From Xylona heveae TC161 (lineage: Eukaryota > Ascomycota > Xylonomycetes > Xylonales > Xylonaceae), in the NCBI RefSeq assembly GCF_001619985.1, contig NW_017264200.1, positions 1,302,001-1,366,000 on the forward strand: a DNA stretch of 64,000 nt. Reading direction: 5' to 3'. How positions within the stretch are numbered: position 1 is the stretch's first letter; the number at the start of each line of letters is the position of its first letter. Under the pieces are notes generated by a model that saw only the letters and a list, made by a program, of their open reading frames with translations, did no database searches and was not told the DNA's origin. A program made the position numbers and the translations under genes. Shown here one piece after another: positions 10,556-20,668 of the stretch.

Positions 10556-12414
10556 ATGTCTCTCTTTCGAAGCGGCTCTCGGGCCTCATGGTCAGTGCTT
10601 TCCTCGACCAAGGGAATCGCAAGGCCAATTCCTGCAATCTATCGCCCTGCAACAGCTGCGGCAGGCCGCAGATGGCGGGGTATGCAGACCATGTCAACGG
10701 ATGCGCAACAAAAGGTTGATAATCTCGAGAACTTAAGAGTTCAGACGCAAATAAAGTACTGACGGAAATCGCAGCTCGTCTCTGCCCATCTTGACGAAGC
10801 CGACCCAGAAATCGACGCCATCTTACAACGAGTACGTGCCATAGATGCGGAGGGCGAAACTGGGGACTGGGATTTTTGGTGCTGACAACTCTCGCCCAAA
10901 CAGGAGAAAAGTCGCCAAAAGCATTTTATCAACTTGATTCCGTCGGAGAACTTCACATCCCAGGCGGTACTTGATGCCTTAGGGAGTGTGATGCAAAGTG
11001 AGTCATGCTTGTATCTTCTGAATAGTCCTGCCGGCAATTTTATGCTAATGGGTCTACCGCAGACAAGTATTCAGAAGGCTACCCAGGAGCCCGGTATTAT
11101 GGTGGAAACGAGCACATTGATGAAGCAGAGAGCCTTTGCCAGCAGCGAGCTCTGGAGACTTTCGGATTGAACCCCGAAGAATGGGGTGTTAATGTGCAAC
11201 GTGAGCATGTTCCAATGAAATGTCCAATTTTGACTACTTGCTGTTCTGACACATAATGGAACGCAGCTTTATCTGGTTCTCCCGCAAACTTCTACGCTTA
11301 CTCTGCAGTACTCAACTGCCATGACCGCCTCATGGGACTTGACCTCCCCCATGGTGGTCACCTGTCCCACGGCTACCAAACGCCGACCAAGAAGATTTCG
11401 GCCGTCTCAAAATATTTCGAAACCCTTCCTTACCGTCTGGACGAGAGCACGGGAATAATAGACTATAACAAGTTGGAGGAGCTCGCGCAGCTCTACCGGC
11501 CCAAGCTGATCATTGCCGGCACATCTGCTTACAGTCGCCTAATCGACTACCCCCGGATGAAAGCCATTGCGGACAATGTCGGCGCATACTTGCTCAGTGA
11601 CATGGCCCATATTTCCGGCCTTGTCGCTGGTGGTGTCATTCCTTCTCCGTTCCCTTACTCCGACATCGTCACTACCACCACTCACAAGTCCCTTCGCGGG
11701 CCTCGCGGAGCCATGATCTTCTTCCGCAAGGGCGTTCGTCGCGTCGACAAGAAGGGTAACCAAGAACTGTATGATCTTGAAGGCCCCATTAACGCTTCTG
11801 TCTTCCCTGGTCATCAGGGTGGGCCCCACAACCACACCATCACTGCTTTGGCCGTTGCGCTTAAGCAGGCACAGAGCCCGGAGTTCAAAGAATATCAAAA
11901 GACTGTTCTTCAGAACGCCAAGGCGTTTGCTGAGCGTCTTGGCAAGTCAAAGGAAGAGGGTGGTCTAGGCTACAAGATCGTTGGTGATTTCACCGAAAAC
12001 CACCTCGTCCTTGTTGACCTCAAGAGCCGCGGTGTCGACGGCGCCCGCGTCGAGCGTGTACTAGAGCTTGTCGGTGTCGCTAGCAACAAGAACACTGTTC
12101 CTGGCGACAAGTCAGCCATGAAGCCTGGCGGTCTCCGTATGGGTACTCCGGCAATGACCACTCGCGGTTTCCAGCCTGGGGACTTTGTTCGTGTGGCCGA
12201 GATTGTTGACCGTGCAGTCGTCATCACTCAAAGACTGGACAAGAAGGCGAAAGAGTCTGCCGAGGCAAAGGGCCGAAAGAACCCTGGCAGCGTCAAGGCG
12301 TTCCTGGACTACCTTAAAGAAGGTGAAAGCGATCCGGAGATTGTTGAGTTGAGAAGAGAGGTTGAAGACTGGGTTGGCACATTCAGTCTTCCTTGGGAGA
12401 AGGGCTCCTCTTGA
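10556..12414 (+). CDS. shm1: Serine hydroxymethyltransferase, mitochondrial form
   Basis: Five exons (10556-10714, 10775-10831, 10904-10997, 11063-11200, 11267-12414) give 531 residues. The enzyme interconverts serine + tetrahydrofolate with glycine + 5,10-methylene-tetrahydrofolate using PLP. The PLP lysine lies in [13 protein letters not shown] (Lys at about 290). Other family blocks are [29 protein letters not shown] and [11 protein letters not shown]. The first 40-45 residues are rich in Arg/Ser with no acidic residues, a mitochondrial presequence. An internal MQTMST just before the mature region could allow a second, cytosolic start. The first intron has a less common GTTGAT donor but an ideal TACTGAC branch site. 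Very secure identification; symbol by analogy with yeast. Confidence 0.97.
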
Positions 12415-13023
12415 ATTGTAGATGACCATAGATGGTAAGTTGTCCTGGAGGGGTCGGAACTTGCGAGTTTGGATGGCAACAGGATAATAGTTGCCCTTCC
12501 CAAACCCCTTGGGTGGCATTTTCTATATCGTATACTCTTTTTTACATCCGGCGCAAGGGTTTTTTTGAGTTTTTGGTTCCTCCTCTTTTCCTTTAACATA
12601 CCTGTATTGATAAACATTCTAGCTCGAGCTCACCAGCATTCAACAGTGAAACGGGCAATTTATATTATTCTTCTTGGCTTCATCACTTCCACTAGGTACG
12701 GTTGAATATCTGAGGGAACGTGTTCCATTTGCGACACGCCCAAGCCTTGACTGAGGGTATAATGTAAGAGAGAAAGGAAATGATGCGGAGCAGATCAATG
12801 TAGCAGTCTGATCGGATGATGCATACTCCAAGCCTTATATTGGAGCTCTAGATAGCCATTGCCGTTGGTAGGTAATGGTCTCAATTCGAATCTGAGACAT
12901 CTGCGATTGAATCTGAGGGTTGGAGCCAACCCGGGAAGATGGCGTATGCATCTACTGGCAAACACCGCTGGATTGGTATTATGCTCAAGTCTCCGGCTCA
13001 AGACCAGGGCTTGGTTATTTTTT
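12415..13023. other. Convergent 3' intergenic region
   Basis: 3'-flanking DNA between the SHMT and SET genes. A T-rich stretch near 12535-12600 may be the SHMT polyadenylation zone. No gene seen. Confidence 0.5.
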
Positions 13024-13677
13024 TCAGCCAACCTCAGAGGCGTCGATTCTCTCTCTCCAGAAGCCCTTTCCATAGCTTACGCAGATTTCCTCGCCTTTTC
13101 TGATTCCGCGCTTTCTATGTCCATTCTTGCCCGCTGGCAGGACCCAGATGCTCATTCGCCTTTCGCCGTTTACGACGTGCTCTTTAAATTCAGCATTAGG
13201 TCCTTCTGGTCGAATGCCTCTGTAATCATTGGTAAACCGAGCTTCGTTGCCCATTTTCGTCGCATCTACGCCGACACCGCAATCTGCATCCAGACAAAGA
13301 TCATAATTCGAAGACTCGTCAGTGTCAGAAGCAGGGTGGACATAGCCTAGATAATCCACGATAAAGCTAGATGGAGCAAGGTCTCGCGCAGCAAAGAGAC
13401 CATATTGGCCTACAGCTGGATGTGTCGCTGGAGAAGTGATGGCAGTAATCTTGACAAGCGGAGAAGGCAAGGTATTAATAATACCGGGTCCATTGACTGG
13501 GCCATCATTTTGCCTCAGCGCTGACAGCTCAGATGGACCCAATTGCGATGAGTACGCAGGCTCAGTGAGGTAGATGATTCCCGCTGGCCAGTTCTTGGGG
13601 GGCTGTTTGGCTGGCGCTGCTTTTGCGGTCCTAGCTGGAGGATGCAGATTATTGCGCGTTGCTGCCTTCTTCACCAT
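13024..13677 (-). CDS. Small SET-domain protein (putative lysine methyltransferase)
   Basis: Intronless, 217 residues from the first in-frame ATG at 13677 (the frame stays open upstream without ATG). A basic, Ala/Pro/Lys-rich N-terminus of about 30 residues is followed by a SET domain: GQYGLFAARDL, FIVDYLGYVH, then NEARFTNDYRG in place of the classic RFINHxCxPN, and GEEICVSYGKGFW near the end, where Tyr is the catalytic-type tyrosine. The pre-SET and post-SET cysteine clusters are absent. This arrangement matches small fungal SET proteins of unknown target, not the SU(VAR)3-9 or SET1 histone enzymes. Substrate is unknown. A TATATATA element sits about 125 bp upstream of the ATG (13801-13808). 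Confidence 0.8.
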   Translation of the reverse strand: MVKKAATRNNLHPPARTAKAAPAKQPPKNWPAGIIYLTEPAYSSQLGPSELSALRQNDGPVNGPGIINTLPSPLVKITAITSPATHPAVGQYGLFAARDLAPSSFIVDYLGYVHPASDTDESSNYDLCLDADCGVGVDATKMGNEARFTNDYRGIRPEGPNAEFKEHVVNGERRMSIWVLPAGKNGHRKRGIRKGEEICVSYGKGFWRERIDASEVG

Positions 13678-14221
13678 GACTATGAGAGATTTTTTATATG
13701 GATGAGCATATATAACTACCAGGAGCGATTTTGATCGACAAAGCGGGGCTGACGACTTCGCTTGGTCTTTTGGGTGGAGATGGGAAGCTACAAGGGGGTG
13801 TATATATAAGCAGACTTGGTAGGGGAAGGGAAAAAAAAATCTCAAGTTATGTTCGAATCCGTCGAAAGAAGAGATGAAATGTTTGCGACGCTATAGAAAT
13901 TGTTCATTTTCATAAAAGTAGTGTAAATAGAAATCATAATGATTACTGAAAAGAGCGATAAGCTGCGAACTCGGAGAGCGAAATTTTGTTTAGAGAACCG
14001 GAATTCAGAGGCTGCCATTGGTCAGAATAGGGTTGATCCGTTGGGGGCAGAACTGATGGATTGGTTGGTCCCGCGGGTTGTCGGCAGATCAGGATTATTG
14101 CCCCGCGTCATTCGATAGTGAGCTCTTGCTCCTCTGCCCATCTTTTTCCGCCCCATTATATCTATCTTTGCGTATCCCGTCTCTTGGAAGCCCTCTTTTG
14201 GTTGTACCTACATCATCAGCC
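13678..14221. other. Divergent promoter region between SET and biotin synthase genes
   Basis: About 540 bp shared upstream region. It holds the TATATATA element of the SET gene near 13801 and a pyrimidine-rich tract from 14125 just before the biotin synthase ATG. No coding frame. Confidence 0.5.
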
Positions 14222-15522
14222 ATGGCGGAAATGCGAGGTCTCACGCGGATTGCCTCAAGGCTTGCTCGGCCAGGAAGCTTCCAAAGTATCCGAGCTATTC
14301 ACAACACCCCACCTTCGGCCGCAACACCGGCCTCAACCCCTCACGTCTCTGTGCTGCAGCAGGCTCTCAACGCAGACAAACCGAGAAACAACTGGACCAA
14401 GGATGAGATCTCCTCCATCTATAACACTCCTCTGATGGAGCTTGCCTTCGCCGCTGTAAGTCTTTTTCATTGCAGATTTGGAGCTTCGCTTCAAGCTTGT
14501 TAGTCATACATGGTAAAGGCACCTTGACTAATTCCGGGCCGTAGGGCACTGTGCACCGAAAATTCCACGACCCAAATTCGATTCAGCTATGTACTCTTAT
14601 GAACATCAAAACCGGTGGCTGCAGCGAGGACTGCTCGTACTGTGCTCAGTCGTCCCGCTACAACACCGGTTTGCAGGCATCGAAGATGGTCAATGTTGAC
14701 TCGGTCCTTGAGTCGGCGCGGATAGCAAAAGCTAATGGAAGCACACGATTCTGCATGGGTGCCGCATGGCGTGACATGCGAGGTCGAAAGAGCAACCTCC
14801 GGAACATCAAGGCTATGGTCCAAGGTGTGCAGGAATTGGGCATGGAATCCTGCGTGACCCTTGGAATGATTGATTCCGCGCAGGCCAAGGAGCTCCGTGA
14901 TGCTGGTTTGACCGCGTATAACCACAATGTGGACACGTCGAGAGAATTCTATCCCTCTGTCATCACGACGAGATCGTACGACGAGCGATTGAGCACCATC
15001 AAGAATGTCCATGAGGCGGGCATCAACGTTTGCACCGGTGGTATCCTTGGTTTGGGCGAGAAGCCCAAAGACCACATTGGACTCATCTATACCGTCTCCA
15101 ACCTGCCCAACCACCCCGAATCTTTCCCCGTGAACGCGCTCGTTCCCATCAAGGGCACCCCGCTGGCAAACAACAAGCCCATTTCCTTCACCGGCATCCT
15201 TCGCACCATTTCCACGGCCAGAATCACCATGCCCATGACCATCATTCGTCTTGCCGCTGGCAGAATCACTCTGAGCGAGGAACAGCAGGCTCTCTGCTTC
15301 ATGGCAGGTGCCAATGCCGTCTTCACCGGCGAGAAGATGCTTACGACCGACTGCAACGGATGGGACGAGGATAAGGAGATGATGGAGAAATGGGGTCTCT
15401 ACCCCATGCCCAGCTTCCAGAGGGGTCAGCTCCGCCAGTTCGCAGGCTCGACTGGCGAAACCGCAATCCCTGCCGCCGAGGCTGAACCCAAGCTCAAGGA
15501 GGAAGCCGTTGCTGCGCAGTAA
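14222..15522 (+). CDS. bioB: Biotin synthase, mitochondrial
   Basis: Two exons (14222-14455, 14545-15522; 89-bp intron) give 403 residues. It inserts sulfur into dethiobiotin, the last step of biotin synthesis, by radical SAM chemistry. The SAM-cluster motif is GGCSEDCSYC with Cys104, Cys108 and Cys111. The second-cluster region is represented by SCVTLGM and NVCTGGILGLGE, and the C-terminal block by GANAVFTGEKMLTT. Residues 1-50 are rich in Arg, Ser and Ala and lack acids early on, a mitochondrial targeting peptide. The C-terminus extends about 30 residues beyond bacterial BioB (Ala/Glu-rich). No other biotin gene adjoins it, so the clustered bioDA/bioB arrangement of some fungi is not present in this window. 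Confidence 0.97.
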
Positions 15523-18218
15523 ATAATATCTTGAAAAAATGTCTTGCTGACTTATCAACCCCCTTTTTCCTTTTTGTACATCTTTCACGACATGAGTATA
15601 TAGCGTCATTTTCCTTTTGATCCTTTTCTATATATCTTTCGGACTTAGATATTGTAGATGACAGATTCCGGGCTTTTGAACCCGTATAGTAAATAAACAA
15701 CTCGATTTCAGCATGCTTGGCATAATCATAAATGGCTTTTTCAATTCATCTAAGTTATCACAAATTGTCTCTGTTTCAAGACTAACATGTTGCAGCTTTC
15801 ATCATCTGACATGTATACGGCAAAGTAATTTCCTTTCAGCTGCAAATTAGAATCGCGTTCTACAGTTTGATTTGATGTATCATTACACTGCATCACTTTT
15901 CCACTCGACGTCATTAAATACTGCATCAACAAAAGCATGGTTCTTGGGAGATGATTGGACGGCAAGAGATTTCCCGGCTGCGGTTCTACTATCGGCGCAT
16001 ACTGTGTGTATTTCCGCGGTGGTGGTTTCATGGCCTCTGGTTGGTTAGCTTTTGCGGTGGTGCTCCCTCGACCGAGCTGTCGAGGCGTTGGAGCTTAATC
16101 TCGTTTGCGCACGCTTGGTGAGTCGATACGAGCTGTCCTACCCAAGATCGTTGGTTGGCTGTCATTCATGTATGGAGTACTCGGTATGATTACAGTTGGC
16201 AGCCACCCTTGTGACCCAAAAACGTCAGATGCAGGCAGGTTCAATTCAAAATTCAGGTGGCTGTGTGTTTATTATTTCTCTCTGTAGCGCCATCTGTGTC
16301 CAGTAGGTAAGTAAGTACTCAACTATTTCGACCTACCACTGGACTATTGGTGAACAGAGGACATGGCAACAGAGTCAGCCGATCAGCAAGAAGCACGCCC
16401 TGGCACCAGATGCTGGAAAAGGGGAGAATTGATTCTATAAAAAGACCAAAGACTACATGCTCAGAATCCTTCACCACGCGTTGCGACGAGAAGGAGACGG
16501 CAACCGTGCTTTCATGCCGATGCCATCTCCTTGATACAGGTCGCCTTTTGCCCCGAGGGAAACCGTGGTGAGCAATTAGGCCCGAAACGAGAGCTCAAGG
16601 CACGTCCCCCTCGATCCCCATGAGTGGCTGGGTGGCGAGACGATCGAGCCTCTTTTTTTTTTCTTCCTCTAGAGGTCTGTGGATAAATCGAGATGGCGTT
16701 CTGTACCATGCGACGCAAGGTGTGAGATGAGAGACGTAATGGAATCAAAAAGGGGAAGCTATTACAGCTGTAATAAATTGCAGGTTCTTTTCTTTCTCGA
16801 CCGTGTTTTACCCTTTGATTGCCTAGGCCATTTTATTATTCTGGATGGAGGGATACGGGGGGAGGTTGAAAGTGTGATGATAACTCTCTCCCCTTTGGCT
16901 GAGTTTGGTTGAGCCTTAACCCGAAAGTGGCCAAGTGCGTCGCGTGCAGCTGGAGCTGTCGCGGCCATCTAAACCATTTTGGGGAGATTAATAGCCATCA
17001 GAGACCCTGGGCCGGTTTTGCTTCGGCTGCCCCCTTGGGCCATGTCAGGTACACCCGTTTGTCATTTTACAGGGGGTTCCACCTATTAAAGTAGCAATAC
17101 TTCTTCAAGTGCGACATGGATGCGATGCGTACTTGTCACTGTCCACAAGATATACAGTAGCTCGCGAGCTGTTTGCTGCAGGCACACACTTCCACACCCT
17201 AACTTTACCTGTCCCGATACGGTCAGGTCAAAATTACATGTGCGTTTTGCTCCGCGGTGGTTCATCTTGTTGGCGAGCATGATGATAGCGTGGGCTTTTG
17301 TGGCTCTACCTTAGTAGTATTATTACGCATGAGATAACACCAGTCAAATGTTAACTTACTCTTGCATGACCGTAACATCCACCTGCACCCAGTGTCATCA
17401 GTTGAACAAGACTGAGCCAGTCACTTCCACCCTCTTCTCGTCTTCTCGCTCATTTCTGCCCTCCCTCTCGTCATCGGTCGACTTGAGCCAGAGTCTCGGC
17501 TGATTGACTTCGCTCCCCTGGAACAGGAACAGCAACAGGAACAGGAGTTCATGACTCTAGATGGGCCCCTTCCTAGTGTCATCCCTCCCCTTGTCTCCCG
17601 TCGTCCTTACAGTTACCTACCCTTACCCCCCTGGTCCTCACCATGACACTCCCGGACCACTCTCCCAGAATGGGTTCGCCTTGCGCCAAAAAGAGCATCA
17701 ACTCCTAAGGATCTCCTTCAAATCCCGCTCTTACAGCCATGGTTTTTAGCGCAACATGATATCGGCACCACTCTTTTTTTCCCTTTTATCCTGTGAAAAT
17801 GTGGTACTACTGTAGCGTTGTAGTCGATTTCCCTAGTAAGAGAGGTGTAGTTAGTACTGTAAGTGCGGTAGAAGGCGACGCACGCGCACTTTCTGTAACG
17901 CATTTTCCCTTGTGAGCTCCCCCAATCTCCCGCCCTGGTGCATCTGGTGCGGCCCTTTTCTTCTCCTGGCCCACTTGGTATAAGATTCCAGCTCTGCCCC
18001 GGATTCACGCCTCTTTTTCCTGCTCCTAACTACTTACTCCCAAACCATACATTCTTTCACAACCTTACTTCCCGGTTCTACGTGATACCGAGTCCATTCT
18101 TTTACAAAAAGACCTTCGATTCGTTCTTTCGAGATACTCGACTTTTTATAACTCCAACCTCGAAAAAAAATCTAATTTTTCTCGAAAATTTTCGACTAAA
18201 TCACACAAATCAATCAAT
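15523..18218. other. 2.7 kb gene-free region
   Basis: No supported gene on either strand. The left part (15523-15760) is AT-rich 3' flank. The part from about 17400 is long CT-rich upstream DNA of the GPI-protein gene, ending in an A/T-rich leader with CAAATCAATCAAT directly before the ATG, as seen in highly expressed fungal genes. A T10 run lies at 16653-16662. Confidence 0.5.
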
Positions 18219-19003
18219 ATGCGCTTCACCATTGCTGCCGTCGCTGCTGCCTTCGTGGTTAGCGCCTCTGCCCTGGGCAACTCTACCGCCCATCCCGTCT
18301 ACACGACTGAGATTGTCACTGCTTTCACCACCTACTGCCCTGAAGCTACCTCTGTCGTGCACAACAACCAGACCTACACTATCACCGAGGTGAGCCCTCC
18401 CCCGTTCCCTTCAACTCAATTGGGCGTATGAATTGGGTTTTCTCTGGAGTAACACTGAGCAAGCCCAATCGTTCATTCAACGGAGGAAGCAAAGGGAGAA
18501 AAAGAGCAACTGGACTCTAATACGAAAAATACACGATCCTTTTAAAAATATGACAAAGATGCTAACAACTCTCCAAACAATAGGCCACCACTTTGACCAT
18601 CACCAACTGCCCTTGCACCGTCACCAAGCCCGTAAACTCTGCCACCTTTACGTACGTTTTTCCCCAGCCCATCACTCTTCCAGCCAGGGCTCGTTGCAAC
18701 ACGGCCAAAGAAAGAAGAAGAAAAAAAGAAACAATTGACTGACCTGTCTCTAGCTCCGCCATCCCCATCCCTCTTAGCACCGGCGCCTCTGGCTCTGCCG
18801 TGGTGGCCCCCGTCAGCACTGGCGCTCCTTACAGCAACGGCACCGTTCCCACCTCTGGCACCGCCTCTTCCACTGGCGCTACTGGCAGCACCAGCACCAC
18901 CGGCACCGCTTCGCCCGTCTTCACCGGCGCCGCCAACAAAGCTTTCTCCGCCTCGGGCGCTGGCCTCGCTGGCCTCCTCGGTCTGGCTGCTTTCATGCTC
19001 TAA
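18219..19003 (+). CDS. Small GPI-anchored cell-wall protein, ccg-6-like
   Basis: Three exons (18219-18389, 18584-18651, 18754-19003) give 162 residues. Residues 1-18 are a signal peptide (MRFTIAAVAAAFVVSASA). The conserved core has TTEIVTAFTTYCPE, NNQTYTITEA and TLTITNCPCTVTKPV, restored only after removing both introns; its four cysteines probably pair. A Ser/Thr/Gly/Ala-rich stalk (about 85-140) is suited to O-mannosylation. The end is a classic GPI signal: small residues GAANK, then a hydrophobic tail GLAGLLGLAAFML. N-glycosylation sites occur at NST and NQT. Proteins of this type resemble clock-controlled ccg-6 of Neurospora and are abundant at the wall. Role structural or adhesive by inference. 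Confidence 0.88.
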
Positions 19004-19927
19004 ATGAGCTTGAATACTTGTTGATCTTGGACAATCCCCCTTCTCCCGCGCTGCATTCTGACTATGGCGCTCACGCCAGGTCGTTTTGCGTTGCGGGGAA
19101 AGTGGTTTTTTCAAAGAGGTGCAGGGAGTATCGTAAATAGTTGGAAAAAAGCGAACGGGTTTGAGCGGTTTGGATAAGTGGATAGTGGAATGTGCGAAAG
19201 GGCGAATGTTGAAGATGAGTTGGTTTGGAATAATTCTAGCTTTTTCATCAGCCATGGGCTCAGCTTTTCTTTTCAAGGATCGTCTAAGCCGTTGATTGCT
19301 GATTCGGGAAAGCGGACGATTCGTTGGAATCGTTCTTTTTATTTTCCCCCTTCTATTCTCTTTTTTTAGTGCGATCTGAATAAATAATAGATCTAGCTAT
19401 TCAAGTTTCTAATATAATTCTTCTTCCGATTTTAGATTTTTTTTCTAGCTACGGAGTATGCTTGTTTTTGGTTGTCTACCATGCAGACGAAGCTTCGATA
19501 TTTTTTGGAAGGGGTTCTTATCGATTAAGCGCGAGGCATGTTAAGCGCGTCGATCGTCAAGGTTCCTATTACCAACCGCCGCAAAAATGACGCAAGTTTC
19601 GACTGCTACAGCGAGGACCCTGTGTATCACGGCGCTCAAAGAAGAAGAAGAAGAAGAAATAATCTATCGCAATAATACCCATAAGAGCTCCTTCTCCACC
19701 GACCATTGTGCTTGCCAATACTTTCCAATGCTATGAATCTGTCACTAACCCCAAGAAAAGAAAAGGCCCTTCCTAAGTCGACACGGGTTCGCTTCTTGTC
19801 ATTCTTACCGTGGAATTACATCTTCGTGTCTTTCGCGTTTTCACTTCTCCGACTTCTCTACCCTCTTTGCTCCATTCCTGCAAAACACTCTAGGTCGGTG
19901 AGACTTCAGGTACATGAGCCGGCGCTC
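19004..19927. other. Convergent 3' intergenic region
   Basis: 3'-flanking DNA of the two convergent wall/secreted protein genes. It contains (GAA)6 at 19641-19658 and one TACGGAGTA motif at 19450-19458. No gene seen. Confidence 0.5.
19641..19658 (+). repeat. (GAA)6 microsatellite
   Basis: Six GAA units in non-coding DNA. Confidence 0.85.
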
Positions 19928-20668
19928 TCAAAATTTCCGGTGCCACCGGAATATCGTCGTGACAAGTGGAGTGGGAATAATCGTTCCTGACGCATAGCTG
20001 ATGGTGCCTGTTGCGGTACTGACTCCTGTGCCTGTGCCTGTGCCGGTACCTGTTCCGTAGGAGGTACTGGTAGAGGTACCGTTGCCATATGGCGCTGATG
20101 AGAGCGTCGAGGATATGATGGTGCTGGTGCTGGTGCTGGTGGTGGTAGTAGTTGTGTTGGATGACGACAGAGAAGAGGAGAGTGTCACTGTGATTGTCTC
20201 AAACTCAGTCGCGCTCGAGCAGTCTCCTGGGTATCCCGGCGGTCCCTTAAAGCCGCCAGCCTCGCCAAATCCACCGGGGAGCCCAGGTCCATCTGGTCCA
20301 TCAGGCCCCTCAGGGCCCCCGGGAAAGCCCGGAAAGCCCGGGAAGCCGGGACCTTCTGGACTTCCTGGTTCCCCGTGTCCACCGTGCTCACCAAATTCTC
20401 CTCCGGGAAAGCCTGGTCCTTCAGGGAATCCGGGTCCTTCTGGAAAGCTGGGCTCACCAGGACCACCAGGGCCACTGGGGCCACTAGGGAAACCGGGAAA
20501 CCCAGGACCTCCCGGTGCCCCGCCTGTTGGAAATGGAAAGGATACCGCACCAGTGGAGGGCCCAGTGCCCGTGGGACCAACACTGGTGGTGTCATTCGAC
20601 AGGGGATAAGGTGCTGATGCAAGAGCGGAAGAAATGAACAAGGCAATGCGCAAGTGTTTGAGCAGCAT
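19928..20668 (-). CDS. Secreted collagen-like Gly-Pro-rich protein
   Basis: 246 residues from the ATG at 20668, chosen because MLLKHLRIALFISSALA is a typical signal peptide. Residues about 50-155 are a glycine-proline tract with irregular G-x-y triplets (GGPGFPGFPSGPSGPGGPGE-type), phenylalanine often in the second place and acidic residues clustered. A short cysteine motif (GYPGDCSSATEFETITVTL) follows, then a Ser/Thr stalk and a TGTG repeat. No GPI hydrophobic tail is visible, and the last residues (TTIFRWHRKF) are odd for this kind of protein, so the true 3' end may involve an unrecognised intron. The frame stays open for 169 codons upstream, probably by chance. Likely an extracellular or wall-associated structural protein. 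Triple-helix formation is not certain because the G-x-y phase is broken several times. Confidence 0.65.
   Translation of the reverse strand: MLLKHLRIALFISSALASAPYPLSNDTTSVGPTGTGPSTGAVSFPFPTGGAPGGPGFPGFPSGPSGPGGPGEPSFPEGPGFPEGPGFPGGEFGEHGGHGEPGSPEGPGFPGFPGFPGGPEGPDGPDGPGLPGGFGEAGGFKGPPGYPGDCSSATEFETITVTLSSSLSSSNTTTTTTSTSTSTIISSTLSSAPYGNGTSTSTSYGTGTGTGTGTGVSTATGTISYASGTIIPTPLVTTIFRWHRKF

Noticed and set aside
12865-12915. T-arm-like hairpin with TTCGAATC
   Set aside because: Isolated hairpin without D arm, anticodon arm or acceptor stem.
14587-15609. 340-codon open frame antisense to biotin synthase
   Set aside because: It is a mirror of the biased codon use of bioB. It has no ATG-linked domain and no introns, and its composition follows the coding strand.
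18542-19276. 244-codon antisense frame over the GPI-protein gene
   Set aside because: It runs antisense through introns and exons of the supported gene. The Gly/Ala-rich content is the reverse of the Ser/Thr stalk.
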